A DNA stretch of 64,000 bases from an uncultured Ferrovum sp. Lineage in GTDB: Bacteria > Pseudomonadota > Gammaproteobacteria > Burkholderiales > Ferrovaceae. This document shows, piece by piece, positions 39,292 through 48,939 of the stretch. Both the position numbers and the translations under genes were made by a program. The notes beneath the pieces are model-generated. The model did not search any database, had not been told where the DNA came from, and was given only the letters and a program-made list of their open reading frames with translations. The DNA lies in contig CAIVHB010000084.1 of NCBI GenBank assembly GCA_903905585.1, positions 1 through 64,000 on the forward strand, in the 5' to 3' direction. The first letter of the stretch is position 1. Each line of letters starts with the position of its first letter.

Positions 39292-40764
39292 TTAATTACG
39301 GGTAACACGCAAGATTTCTTCAGGCGTGGTGATACCTTCAGCAATCCAACGCATCCCATCCTGACGTAAATTTCGCATACCGCGCTTTTCCGCATTCTGC
39401 CTTAGCGCATGCTCCCCTTCCCCGTCATGAATAAGTCGCTTCAACTCCTCATCGATGGGCAAGAGCTCATAAATACCTGTTCGCCCGGCATAACCTGTGT
39501 GGTTACATTTTGGGCAAGCTTTAGCGCGCCAAACCAATGCGGGTAGTTGTGCTTCAGGAAAAGCAGCCTGCTGCAGCGCATCCACAGGAACTTGCTCTTT
39601 ACACGCCGAACACAATTGGCGCACTAAGCGTTGAGCCAATACGCCCAATACCGAAGAAGAAAGCAGGAAGGGTTCAATACCCATATCCACTAAGCGGGTA
39701 ATAGCACCAACCGCATCATTGGTATGCAGAGTAGCCATCACCATATGCCCTGTTAGACTGGCCTGCACCGCAATTTGTGCTGTTTCTAAATCACGTACTT
39801 CGCCGATCATAATGACATCGGGATCTTGACGCAGAATTGACCGCAAGGCGCGCGCAAAAGTGAGTTCAATCCGTGGATTCACTTGAGTCTGACCGATTCC
39901 ATCCAAGTCATATTCAATGGGATCTTCAACTGTCATCATATTTAAGGCTTCGCTATCCAGCCTTGAAAGCGCGGCATACAGAGTTGTTGTTTTACCCGAT
40001 CCGGTTGGCCCAGTGACCAACACAATGCCATGCGGTTGGCGAATCATTTGGTCTAACTGTGAAAGCTGATCTAACGCCATGCCTAATCGTTCCAATTGCA
40101 AACGACCCGCCTGTTTGTCTAGCAGTCGCAAAACCACGCGCTCACCATGCCCCGTAGGCAAAGTAGATACACGCACATCAACAGGCCGTCCCGCCAATCG
40201 CAAAATGATGCGGCCATCTTGTGGAAGACGTTTTTCCGAGATATCGAGACTGGCCATGATCTTAATGCGCGAAACGATTGCAGCATGAAGTGCTCGCTGC
40301 GGCTCAAGAATGTCGCGCAAGGTCCCATCAATTCGATAGCGCACCACCGAGCGATGCTCAAAGGCTTCGATATGAATATCGGAGGCATCATCACGTAAAG
40401 CTTGTGTTAGTAGAGCATTAATGAGTTTAATGATGGGGGCATCATCCTCACTATCGAGCAAATCAGTAACCGAGGGAATTTCCTGCGCCAACTGATTCAG
40501 ATCAATATCTTGATCGAGATCACCCATGATGGACTGCGCTGATTGATCTCTTTGCGAATAGGTTAGGCTGAGCAACTGATCGAACTCAGTTTGATTGACC
40601 CAAGTGATTTTGATCGGCCGCCTTAATACTCTACGTAATTCGCTCAGCGTCGCAGGGCTTAGACCTTCACGTGCACAAATGGTGATTACCTCTTTTCCAT
40701 CTGTGTTTGGACTCACAACGACGCCTGATGCTCGCGCAAAAGAATAAGGAATCGCCGTCGTCAT
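39292..40764 (-). CDS. gspE: Type II secretion system ATPase GspE
   Basis: Cytoplasmic hexameric ATPase powering pseudopilus assembly, 490 residues. It has Walker A GPTGSGKTT (252-260), the Asp box and Walker B (DPDVIMIGEVRDLETA), the His box (ATLHTNDAVGAI) and a tetracysteine zinc motif (CSACKE ... CPKCNHTGYAGRTGIYE). The ATG at 40764 lies 13 bases after the gspD stop. A longer frame back to 40899 runs inside gspD with non-homologous sequence and is rejected. Confidence 0.95.
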   Translation of the reverse strand: MTTAIPYSFARASGVVVSPNTDGKEVITICAREGLSPATLSELRRVLRRPIKITWVNQTEFDQLLSLTYSQRDQSAQSIMGDLDQDIDLNQLAQEIPSVTDLLDSEDDAPIIKLINALLTQALRDDASDIHIEAFEHRSVVRYRIDGTLRDILEPQRALHAAIVSRIKIMASLDISEKRLPQDGRIILRLAGRPVDVRVSTLPTGHGERVVLRLLDKQAGRLQLERLGMALDQLSQLDQMIRQPHGIVLVTGPTGSGKTTTLYAALSRLDSEALNMMTVEDPIEYDLDGIGQTQVNPRIELTFARALRSILRQDPDVIMIGEVRDLETAQIAVQASLTGHMVMATLHTNDAVGAITRLVDMGIEPFLLSSSVLGVLAQRLVRQLCSACKEQVPVDALQQAAFPEAQLPALVWRAKACPKCNHTGYAGRTGIYELLPIDEELKRLIHDGEGEHALRQNAEKRGMRNLRQDGMRWIAEGITTPEEILRVTRN

Positions 40765-40777
40765 TTCGAATAATCTT

Positions 40778-43021
40778 TCAGTGCTTGGTGGGAGCAACTT
40801 CAAGGGTTTGTAACACTGGCCCTTGCATTGGCGCCAAAAGGGGATGATCAGGCATCTGAAGATTTCTCTGCGCATCCCGCATGAATTCATAGCGATCACC
40901 GGTCAGGCTCGTGGGAGCAGCTGCGTCGCGCAGAATGACAGGGCGCATAAACACCATCAGATTGGTCTTGGCGTGCGTGCGCGAATCAGATCGAAATAAA
41001 TAACCAATGTAGGGAATATCTCCTAGAAGGGGCACTTTGCCTGAAGAGCCATCCACTTCATCTGAGATCAAGCCACCTAAGACAATAATTTGACCATCAT
41101 CGACTAACACCACAGATTCGATTGTGCGTTTTTTGGTAACCACCCCCCCGCCTAAACTAGAAAGTTGCGTTGTTGTAGTGTTATCCACGCTAGAGACTTC
41201 TTGATATATGGCCAGCTTGACTGAGCCACCCTCTGAAATCGTAGGCTTTACTCTTAAAGTAATTCCAACATCATGGCGCTCATAAGTTTGGAATGGACTG
41301 GTTAACCCCCCTACTGTGCTGGTTTGAGAACCTGTTAGAAAAGGAACGTTTTGACCGACCACAATCTTGGCTTCTTCGTTATCGATAGTCAGTATATTAG
41401 GGGTGGAGAGCACATTTACGCTGCTATCTGTTTGCATCGCCTGAACTAGGGCACCCAAATTAGTGATCACTGTGCCATTAGGCAGGGTAACTTTTCCTTT
41501 GACTACACCTACGTTTAGTCCCTGTGTTACGCCTGTGATATTGCCCGCAGCACTAATAATATTAGTACCGTTCGTGGTCGTAAAATTGGTTCCGCCTATC
41601 AGCGTGCCCTGGCTTCCGCTCAAGCCACTGAGAGATTGCCATTGCACACCAAATGAATCGGCCTTAGTTTGTGATACTTCAACGATCAGTGCCTCAACAA
41701 AAACCTGGGCACGACGTGCGTCCAATTTTTCAACCACCGCACGCAGATTGTTATAAACGTTTTCGGGTGCGACGACGACCAAAGAATTGGTAGAGGGATA
41801 GGCTTCAACTACTCCACCACCTTGGCTTGGAGGCAAGCTAAAGCTAACGGATGAGGGGCCCTGACTTGTAAAGTTTTGTATAGTTGAAACACCGCTCGAT
41901 AAACCAGTCGTAGCTGCATTACCAGGCGAGCCCGCAGCATTTGAATTAGCAGCACCCGCTGCTGCCCCAGTTGATCCAAATGGATTATTGGCCGCTGATG
42001 AACTAGATGATTTACCTGAATCTCCCGTCAATATTCCACGCAAAGCTTCTGCTACTTTTAGCGCTTCCGCATTCTTGAGATAGATCACATGAATATTGCC
42101 CACCCCAGCAGCAGGGGTGTCTAGCTTTTCAATCAACTGACGAATGCGATTCAATGTCGCTGTGTTTTCACTGCGCACTAATAAACTATTGGTTCGTGGA
42201 TCCACCGTCATAGTGGTTTTAGTGCTTTGCTGATTTTGCCCAGCATTCAATCCAGCTTGGGTGACCTCAGGTAACAGTTTACCCACCATTGAAGCGATGT
42301 CTAATGCCGAGGCATAGTCCAATTTAATGATTTTTACCTCACCAGAGGGAGGCACATCAATCCCCGCAATCACTTTAAGCAGTCGCGTCATATTAGACGC
42401 ATAGTCGGTGATGACTAAGGTGTTGTTATTGGGATAGGCATTGATCACATTGTTGGGGGTAATCAAGGGGCGCAATACCGGCAAGAGCTGAGCGGCATTT
42501 TCATACTGCAAGGGGATAACCTGAGTAATGATGCGATCACCAGAAACCTTACTTGGTTCGAGGCTCACAGGATTTTCACTCAATTTAGCATCGGCCTCTG
42601 GGAGAATTTTAGTAAACCCCCCGCTCTCTATTGCTGAAAAACCTTGCAATCGCAGAGCAGACAGAAAGATGGAATACACCAAATCACGAGAAACGGGCTC
42701 ACTAGAAACAATATTCACCACACCGTTCACTCTGGGATCAATCAAAAAGTTATGGTGCGTCACAAGCCCCACCACCTTTGCGACACTCGCAATATCCGCC
42801 CCCTGAAAATTCAGGATGACCTTATTCCCTTTTCCGGCATCTTCAGGCGTATTCAGATCGGTGACATGAGAAGGATGCTTTGCGTCATTGCCCGCGCCAA
42901 AAGAATCAGGACTACAAGGAGGGTTAGCACAAAGTAGCTCAGCAGCCGCTTTTGCAGCAGAGACCTGATGCGAAGAAATTACGATTGCAAGCAACAATGC
43001 TAAGGAATAGCGAAGGTTCAT
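40778..43021 (-). CDS. gspD: Type II secretion system secretin GspD
   Basis: Outer-membrane secretin channel, 747 residues. After a signal peptide (cleavage near VSAA, residue 23) come the N0 domain (from about residue 68, VILNFQGADIASVAKVVG), N1-N3 domains, a Ser/Gly/Ala-rich low-complexity insert (about 335-385) within N3, and the secretin domain with VPFLTGSQ and VPLLGDIPYIGYLF. No lipobox is seen, so it may need a separate pilotin, which is not in the window. Confidence 0.95.
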   Translation of the reverse strand: MNLRYSLALLLAIVISSHQVSAAKAAAELLCANPPCSPDSFGAGNDAKHPSHVTDLNTPEDAGKGNKVILNFQGADIASVAKVVGLVTHHNFLIDPRVNGVVNIVSSEPVSRDLVYSIFLSALRLQGFSAIESGGFTKILPEADAKLSENPVSLEPSKVSGDRIITQVIPLQYENAAQLLPVLRPLITPNNVINAYPNNNTLVITDYASNMTRLLKVIAGIDVPPSGEVKIIKLDYASALDIASMVGKLLPEVTQAGLNAGQNQQSTKTTMTVDPRTNSLLVRSENTATLNRIRQLIEKLDTPAAGVGNIHVIYLKNAEALKVAEALRGILTGDSGKSSSSSAANNPFGSTGAAAGAANSNAAGSPGNAATTGLSSGVSTIQNFTSQGPSSVSFSLPPSQGGGVVEAYPSTNSLVVVAPENVYNNLRAVVEKLDARRAQVFVEALIVEVSQTKADSFGVQWQSLSGLSGSQGTLIGGTNFTTTNGTNIISAAGNITGVTQGLNVGVVKGKVTLPNGTVITNLGALVQAMQTDSSVNVLSTPNILTIDNEEAKIVVGQNVPFLTGSQTSTVGGLTSPFQTYERHDVGITLRVKPTISEGGSVKLAIYQEVSSVDNTTTTQLSSLGGGVVTKKRTIESVVLVDDGQIIVLGGLISDEVDGSSGKVPLLGDIPYIGYLFRSDSRTHAKTNLMVFMRPVILRDAAAPTSLTGDRYEFMRDAQRNLQMPDHPLLAPMQGPVLQTLEVAPTKH

Positions 43022-43052
43022 AAACTTTATCAGAAAAGGGGTTTAAAACGTT

Positions 43053-43907
43053 TCAAGGTCTAACTGTGTATTGAATTTGGCTGGGCTGCCCGCCTCGTAA
43101 TAATTCTAATTTCACCATGCTACCGTTACCAAATTGCTGATACAGCGAAGGAATGTCTGCCAAATTATTGAGCTGCTGGCCATTGGCTTGCCGCAAGACA
43201 TCTCCGGTCCGCAGACCCAAGCGGTCTAAAAGCGAGCCACCCGATACCTCTTTAAGCAACAATCCACCTGAGGGCGAAGGAATCGCATCGCCCAAACTAT
43301 TATGCATTTTAGGGTCTTGCAGACCTTTATTGAGTTCAGCCTGAGAAAAACTGAAGTGATTAGGGCCTAGATTTTGAACATCCAGTTTAAAAGCTACATT
43401 TTTTGAATTACGGCTACTTGGCGGCATGGTGCCCGAACTGGAGCTCATGCCCGCTTGAGGCAACGTCGCAGCAGGTTTTTTATTTAGGCTTTCAAGCGCT
43501 AACTCTAGCGGCTGATTATTCTGAACAAGGATGACCGAATCCCTGCGGACAGATTGCAAGTCAATACCAGGAGCAATTTCCTGGCCTTCCATAAATGGGG
43601 ACGTCTTTCCATCCATTGAAATAATCGCCACACCTTTACCAGAACGTTGACCCGTTATCACTCCAATCAATTTTAGGTTGCTGGGCGCCACAGTAATGAC
43701 CGCATCGGGCATCAAGTCATTTTGCGCTGTAGATCGCCCAAAAATCGATGAATTAAGATCAGCATTGACTACGTTTTGCAGTTTATGTCCCTCATTTAAC
43801 TGAAGTACGGGAGAAGTAAATACTTGCATAGACCAATGCAGCACACTCGCCCCTAAGACCAAAGCGGATAAAGCAGCAAAAAATCGATGCAGGAGAGGAG
43901 TGCGCAT
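43053..43907 (-). CDS. gspC: Type II secretion system protein C
   Basis: Inner-membrane protein that couples the platform to the secretin. The 284-residue protein has an N-terminal membrane helix (about 10-28), a periplasmic homology region (LIGVITGQRSGKGVAII), and a C-terminal PDZ-like domain (GGSLLDRLGLRTGDVLRQANGQQL). I start at the ATG at 43907, giving the usual anchor; the open frame extends to 44021 but adds unrelated sequence. It is the first gene of the gsp operon. Confidence 0.9.
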   Translation of the reverse strand: MRTPLLHRFFAALSALVLGASVLHWSMQVFTSPVLQLNEGHKLQNVVNADLNSSIFGRSTAQNDLMPDAVITVAPSNLKLIGVITGQRSGKGVAIISMDGKTSPFMEGQEIAPGIDLQSVRRDSVILVQNNQPLELALESLNKKPAATLPQAGMSSSSGTMPPSSRNSKNVAFKLDVQNLGPNHFSFSQAELNKGLQDPKMHNSLGDAIPSPSGGLLLKEVSGGSLLDRLGLRTGDVLRQANGQQLNNLADIPSLYQQFGNGSMVKLELLRGGQPSQIQYTVRP

Positions 43908-44022
43908 GGGGGGCAGAATTAGGCCGAGAGAACTCAAGCAAATGGTTACTAACTGAATGATGACATAACAATGGAAGATTTGAATGAATTGCCTATGCCG
44001 AAAGTTCTTTGCGGCGCACAAA

Positions 44023-44041
44023 ACTCATGAATTTACTCATG
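44023..44041. repeat. Short direct repeat upstream of TonB-dependent receptor
   Basis: ACTCATG occurs twice, at 44023-44029 and 44035-44041, with a 12-base period, 55-73 bases before the receptor start. The 188-base gap between gspC and the receptor must hold both promoters. The repeat could be a regulator site, but chance is not excluded. Confidence 0.25.
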
Positions 44042-44095
44042 CTTTTGCCATTTTTGTCATATAAAATCCGACCTTCTTTACGCTTTAACCTCATT

Positions 44096-46315
44096 ATGAA
44101 CATATCTCGCATTCTTTCAGCCAGCCTTCTTTCTTTACTGTGTATACCTGCTTTTGCTGAAGACATCGCTCAGACGTCTCTTAGCCATTCCCAACCAGAC
44201 AATGTGCCTGGAGCACCTAGCACAGGCAAAGAGAGCGCTTCGCTGCCAACCATCGTTGTCACTGGCTCCCGAGCAGGTCGAAACCCAAACAACATGGCTG
44301 CCTCGATTGATGTCATCGACCGTAACGAGATCGCTGATGAAAAAGCCCGCGTAGATTTAACCGAAGACCTCAATGGTATTCCCGGCATTCAAGGCCTGAA
44401 TCGACATAACTATGCACAAGACTTGCAGGTTTCCTCAAGAGGCTTTGGTGCAAGGTCTACCTTCGGTATTCGCAGCTTAAAACTCATCATGGATGGCATT
44501 CCAGCCAGCATGGCTGACGGACAGGGGCAATCCTCCACATTCAACCTTGATCAAATCGAACGGATTGAGGTGCTTCAGGGTCCGCTTGCCTCTATCTACG
44601 GCAACCAATCCGGCGGAGTGATTCAAGCCTTCACCCGCAACGGCAAAGGCGCGCCTTCGGTAGAAGTAAGCGGCGAACATGGTTCGTGGAATACCTCTAA
44701 AGAAGACTACGCACTTTCAGGCTCAGAGAAAGGCATCAGTTACCTGATTGACGACTCACACTTTCATACTGATGGTTATCGCCCCGACAGTGCTGCCCGA
44801 CGCGACCAACAGCTAGTCAAGATCTCATTAAGCCCCATTGAAGATGGCAAGCTCACCTTAGAAGCCAATAACTATCAGCAGTTTGCTCAAGACCCTTTGG
44901 GTTTAACTCAATCGCTCTATCTCACTAAGCCCTTAGGAGCGCTCAATACAAAAAGCGGAACGACTGGATATACCGACCTTGCCTCCGCGTTAGCCTCCCG
45001 CAAATCAATTCTTCATAATCAATATGGCATCAATTATGAACAAAAGCTACCTGACGGAAGTAGAGTAGAAGCCACCGTTTATGACGGTAATCGTCACGTT
45101 GTGCAGTTCTTATCGAGTGTCAGTTCTTCAGGTGTAGTTGACTATGCAAGAATCTTCTATGGGGAAGATATTCGTTGGATTAAAGATTTTAACCTTGATG
45201 CAGGATCAAAACTCACCCTTACAGCAGGTGTAGATAACGACCAGTATTCTGATGATAGACGTTCCTACAGAAACATGAGTACTACGTCCACAACCACACT
45301 TTGTGGTGTCCAAATCTGCGGAATTTATGGGTCATCAACACCCACTCGTTTAGAAACTGACGTCGTTAAAAGTACTGATCCTTATGTGCAAGCAGAACTC
45401 GCAACAGGTAATTGGATCTTAAGCGGAGGGCTGCGCTATACACACATGACATTCAATGTAAATAATGTCATTGCATCTTCGGGAACCCCTGCCACAGCAA
45501 GCGGGAACTTGACCTTCATTCACACCACCCCTGTCCTTTCTGCGCTCTACATTATCAATCCCAGCACTAGAGTTTATATCTCCGCTGCAGATGGCTATGA
45601 GTCTCCAACTATGAGTGAAATGTTTTACTCACGAACCTCAACATCAGCGGTTACTGAAAAATTTAATATGGGTCTAAAAGCCTCTCAATCTCATTACTTT
45701 GAGGCGGGCATGAAATCTTATTTAGACGACAGTACTCTTCTCAAATTCGATGCCTTTAGTACTTATATGGACAACGAGGTTGTCATTGATCTGGCTGTAA
45801 ATGGTCAGACAGCCTACAAGAATGCACAAACTCAACGTCACGGATTGGAGTGGAGCCTGGATTCGGCGCTATCCCAAAGCGTAAATGGGCGCATGGCCAT
45901 CAATGTCATGAAGGCATATTTTGTAAGCGGTAAAAGTATTTCCAGTACCGGAGCATCATCGTCCATTGGTGGATCAACGCTTCCTGGTGTTGCCACCAAG
46001 AGTTTCTTTGCCGAGCTAAACTGGGAAGCGTTTAAAGGGTTTAGTGTGGGTTCTGAATTCATTGCCCGTGGGCGTATTTTCGTAGAAGACACCAATACAA
46101 AAATGCCTGCGCCGGGCTACGCAGTAACGAATTTAAAAGCTGTTTGGCATCAAGAAATATCTGCTTGGAAATTTAAGGAGTTTGTTCGCTATGACAATAT
46201 AGGTGATCGCTCTTATGCTGGAAGCGTCATTGTCAACGAAGGGAATAGTCGCTTCTTCGAAACGGGTGCACCCCGTTCGTACATGGTTGGCCTCACCGGT
46301 TCTTATCAGTTTTAA
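44096..46315 (+). CDS. TonB-dependent outer-membrane receptor
   Basis: A 739-residue outer-membrane receptor. It has a signal peptide (cleavage after PAFA, residue 18), a TonB box-like LPTIVVTGSR, a plug domain (ASIDVIDRNEIADEKA, IERIEVLQGPLASIYGNQSGG) and a 22-strand barrel ending in a C-terminal Phe (GLTGSYQF). It looks like the siderophore or FecA-like branch, but the ligand is unknown; no siderophore or Fur-box evidence is nearby. A Cys pair in a predicted loop (TLCGVQICG) may form a disulfide. The start at 44096 gives a proper signal peptide; the longer frame from 44009 is rejected. It is a single gene closed by a strong terminator. Confidence 0.88.
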   Translation: MNISRILSASLLSLLCIPAFAEDIAQTSLSHSQPDNVPGAPSTGKESASLPTIVVTGSRAGRNPNNMAASIDVIDRNEIADEKARVDLTEDLNGIPGIQGLNRHNYAQDLQVSSRGFGARSTFGIRSLKLIMDGIPASMADGQGQSSTFNLDQIERIEVLQGPLASIYGNQSGGVIQAFTRNGKGAPSVEVSGEHGSWNTSKEDYALSGSEKGISYLIDDSHFHTDGYRPDSAARRDQQLVKISLSPIEDGKLTLEANNYQQFAQDPLGLTQSLYLTKPLGALNTKSGTTGYTDLASALASRKSILHNQYGINYEQKLPDGSRVEATVYDGNRHVVQFLSSVSSSGVVDYARIFYGEDIRWIKDFNLDAGSKLTLTAGVDNDQYSDDRRSYRNMSTTSTTTLCGVQICGIYGSSTPTRLETDVVKSTDPYVQAELATGNWILSGGLRYTHMTFNVNNVIASSGTPATASGNLTFIHTTPVLSALYIINPSTRVYISAADGYESPTMSEMFYSRTSTSAVTEKFNMGLKASQSHYFEAGMKSYLDDSTLLKFDAFSTYMDNEVVIDLAVNGQTAYKNAQTQRHGLEWSLDSALSQSVNGRMAINVMKAYFVSGKSISSTGASSSIGGSTLPGVATKSFFAELNWEAFKGFSVGSEFIARGRIFVEDTNTKMPAPGYAVTNLKAVWHQEISAWKFKEFVRYDNIGDRSYAGSVIVNEGNSRFFETGAPRSYMVGLTGSYQF

Positions 46316-46335
46316 GTCTCCAGCAATTGAGCTCT

Positions 46336-46379
46336 AATTAAAAAGCCCCTTTCAAAAAAACGAAAGGGGCTTTTTAATT
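46336..46379. terminator. Bidirectional intrinsic terminator
   Basis: A perfect 18-base inverted repeat, left arm AATTAAAAAGCCCCTTTC (46336-46353) and right arm 46362-46379, with an 8-base loop. A-rich flank on the left and T-run on the right give an intrinsic terminator in both directions, fitting the convergent TonB receptor and ychF genes on either side. Confidence 0.93.
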
Positions 46380-46394
46380 TTCTTTCCTTAGCAC

Positions 46395-47486
46395 TTAAAC
46401 GTTAAAAAGGAAATTCAACACATCACCATCGTGCACGACATATTCCTTTCCTTCAGCGCGCATCTTGCCTGCTTCTTTAGCGCCTTGCTCGCCCTTGAAT
46501 TGAATGAAGTCATCAAATGCAATGGTCTGCGCGCGGATGAAGCCTTTTTCAAAGTCGGTATGAATCACGCCGGCAGCTTTAGGGGCAGTGTCACCCACAT
46601 GAATCGTCCAGGCACGAACTTCCTTCACGCCTGCCGTGAAGTAAGTCTGCAAGCCTAGCAATGTGTAGCCTGTGCGGATGAGGCGATTCAGCCCCGGCTC
46701 TTCTAAGCCCAAATCAGCTAAGAACTCTTGTTTATCAGCATCATCAAGATCCGCTAACTCCGCTTCAATTTTTGCGCAGAGTGCAACGACGGGCGCGCCT
46801 TCTTTGGCTGCGTGTTCTTCTAAGCGTGTTAAGTGCGGATTGTTCTTGAAACCGTCTTCCATCACATTGCCTACGTACATGGCAGGTTTAATCGTGAGCA
46901 GACAAAGTGGTTTCAAAATCTGCTTGTCGTCATCACTGAGACCAAAAGTACGCGCAGGTTTACCTTCATTAAGATGAGGCATCAAGCGCTCACAAAGTGA
47001 AACCAACTGCGCCGCTTCTTTATCACCTGAACGGGCTTTCTTACCTTCCCGATGAATCGTCTTTTCAACAACCGACATATCAGCCAACGCGAGTTCAGTC
47101 AGAATGACTTCGATATCAGAGAGAGGATCAACCTTACCTGAAACGTGAACTACGTTTGAATCTTCAAAACACCGCACGACATTAACAATCGCATCCGTTT
47201 CACGAATGTTCGCTAAGAACTGGTTTCCCAATCCTTCGCCTTTACTTGCTCCGGCTACTAAGCCCGCAATATCGACAAACTCCACAATCGCTGGTTGGAT
47301 TTTTTGTGGATTCACTATCTCAGATAAAGCAGCCAATCTGGGATCGGGTACCTCAACAATACCCACATTAGGTTCGATCGTGCAAAAGGGATAATTCTCA
47401 GCAGCAATACCTGCCTTGGTTAGTGCGTTAAACAGGGTGGATTTACCCACATTAGGTAAGCCAACAATTCCGCATTTAAGACTCAT
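46395..47486 (-). CDS. ychF: Redox-regulated ATPase YchF
   Basis: Obg-related P-loop protein that prefers ATP over GTP and associates with ribosomes. The 363-residue protein has the G1 motif GLPNVGKST near the N-terminus, G3 [20 protein letters not shown], a coiled-coil insertion and a C-terminal TGS domain ([25 protein letters not shown]). It is the last gene of the ispE-prs-rplY-pth-ychF line on the minus strand. Confidence 0.96.
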   Translation of the reverse strand: MSLKCGIVGLPNVGKSTLFNALTKAGIAAENYPFCTIEPNVGIVEVPDPRLAALSEIVNPQKIQPAIVEFVDIAGLVAGASKGEGLGNQFLANIRETDAIVNVVRCFEDSNVVHVSGKVDPLSDIEVILTELALADMSVVEKTIHREGKKARSGDKEAAQLVSLCERLMPHLNEGKPARTFGLSDDDKQILKPLCLLTIKPAMYVGNVMEDGFKNNPHLTRLEEHAAKEGAPVVALCAKIEAELADLDDADKQEFLADLGLEEPGLNRLIRTGYTLLGLQTYFTAGVKEVRAWTIHVGDTAPKAAGVIHTDFEKGFIRAQTIAFDDFIQFKGEQGAKEAGKMRAEGKEYVVHDGDVLNFLFNV

Positions 47487-47545
47487 CGTTCTTCCTTAGA
47501 ATAATTCTTGGGTATGTTACTAAAGACGCTCTATTCTTAGTATGG

Positions 47546-48121
47546 CTAGCGGGTATGCAGTGTCAACATGGCAGCTTCCTGCTGACCAGCTAATAATTTA
47601 GGCCATACCTGTAATGACTGATCAATGGTTACATCAATGGCAGCACGCTCATCTTTACCTGGGCGATGTAGCACGTAGTCTTTTACCTGGCCCCGATCAC
47701 CAGGATGTCCTATACCTAAGCGCAAGCGCCAAAAATCAGGCACTCCCAGCTGTGCGGCAATATCTTTTAATCCATTGTGCCCTGCATGACCGCCAGCATA
47801 TTTCAGCTTAACGATCCCGGGCTCCAAATCTAATTCGTCGTGCGCCACTAAAATTTCGTTAGGTAATATTTTGTAGAAATGGGCAACCGCTAATACTGCG
47901 CGGCCACTCAAATTCATGAACGTAGTGGGCTTCAATAACCAGCACTCATGATCGCCTTGATGTAAACGCCCTAACGCACCATGAAATTTGGTTTCTAGTC
48001 GTAAGTTCACGCCAGCTTCACCCGCCAGTCGATCAACGAACCAAAATCCTGCATTGTGGCGGGTATCCTGATACTCAGGGCCCGGATTTCCCAGGCCAAC
48101 CACTAGGCGAATTGTCGCCAT
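47546..48121 (-). CDS. pth: Peptidyl-tRNA hydrolase
   Basis: Recycles peptidyl-tRNAs released from stalled ribosomes. The 191-residue protein has the catalytic H22 in DTRHNAGF, plus [23 protein letters not shown] and [12 protein letters not shown]. It is downstream of rplY, separated by a long hairpin, and 59 bases ahead of ychF. Confidence 0.96.
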   Translation of the reverse strand: MATIRLVVGLGNPGPEYQDTRHNAGFWFVDRLAGEAGVNLRLETKFHGALGRLHQGDHECWLLKPTTFMNLSGRAVLAVAHFYKILPNEILVAHDELDLEPGIVKLKYAGGHAGHNGLKDIAAQLGVPDFWRLRLGIGHPGDRGQVKDYVLHRPGKDERAAIDVTIDQSLQVWPKLLAGQQEAAMLTLHTR

Positions 48122-48138
48122 ACGGGTTCTCCAAAATC

Positions 48139-48180
48139 AAACGGCCGGAGCGGTGGGGTCTCCACTGCACCGGCCGGTTT
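48139..48180 (-). terminator. Long hairpin between rplY and pth
   Basis: An imperfect inverted repeat of about 18 pairs: outer arms AAACGGCCGG (48139-48148) and CCGGCCGGTTT (48170-48180), inner arms GCGGTGG and CCACTGC, with a 5-base loop. In the minus-strand transcript it is followed by TTTGATTTTGG. It may act as a partial terminator or attenuator that lowers pth output relative to rplY. Confidence 0.5.
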
Positions 48181-48205
48181 AACGAAGCTTAAACAGCGGC
48201 GTCGA

Positions 48206-48844
48206 TTATTTCTTCTTTGCGTCCGCAGCAGGGGCGGCCGCAGCAGCAGGGGCCGCTTCTTCCTCAGTTGCCTTAGCAGCACGTGGCAACACGATAGTCG
48301 CAACAGCAGGATTCCCGCCTTTATGCGCCGCAGCAAACTCCACACCTTCACCCACTTTCAAATCAGAAATATGAATAGAGTGACCCGCTTGTAAATGAGC
48401 TAAATCAACTTCAATAAACTCAGGTAACTTTGAAGGTACGCATAACACATCAATTTCATTCATGATGTGAGAAACAATTCCACCTGCAGTCTTCACACCA
48501 GGCGCAATGTCAGCATTGATGAAATGCAGAGGCACCTTCATATGAATCTTCTGGTCGCCTGATACACGCTGAAAATCAACATGCAACACCTCAGGCTTCC
48601 ATGCGTGCATTTGCACATCACGAAGCAATGCTTGCTGGGGCTCACCATCGACTTTAAGGGTTAAAATGGATGCATGGAAAGCTTCCTGACGTAGCTTGTG
48701 GAAGATTTCGTTGTGATCGAGTTCGATCGATTGGGCAGCGGAATTTCCGTAAAGAATTCCAGGAACGCGGCCCGCACGACGCAGGCGGCGGCTCGCTCCG
48801 GTGCCCTGCTCAGTACGCTTAGTAACAGCAATTTCAATAGTCAT
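48206..48844 (-). CDS. rplY: 50S ribosomal protein L25/general stress protein Ctc
   Basis: 5S rRNA-binding ribosomal protein of the long CTC type, 212 residues. The N-terminal L25 domain has [24 protein letters not shown]; the C-terminal TL5 domain has [18 protein letters not shown]; an Ala/Glu/Lys-rich tail ends [10 protein letters not shown]. Located between prs and pth, the standard arrangement. Confidence 0.95.
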   Translation of the reverse strand: MTIEIAVTKRTEQGTGASRRLRRAGRVPGILYGNSAAQSIELDHNEIFHKLRQEAFHASILTLKVDGEPQQALLRDVQMHAWKPEVLHVDFQRVSGDQKIHMKVPLHFINADIAPGVKTAGGIVSHIMNEIDVLCVPSKLPEFIEVDLAHLQAGHSIHISDLKVGEGVEFAAAHKGGNPAVATIVLPRAAKATEEEAAPAAAAAPAADAKKK

Positions 48845-48939
48845 AATAACTCCAAGGTAGTAAAAGCATGACCCGCGACCAGGTTATGCAAGGGTGTGTA
48901 GCCTGTTTCCAGACTCCACAAATCTTCTTCCGTAAAAGC

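Noticed and set aside
40765-40899. Long start for gspE inside gspD
   Set aside because: The added residues are a frame-shadow of the secretin C-terminus and do not resemble GspE; the ATG at 40764 fits.
43908-44095. Fur box upstream of the TonB receptor
   Set aside because: No run resembling GATAATGATAATCATTATC was found, so iron control is not claimed.
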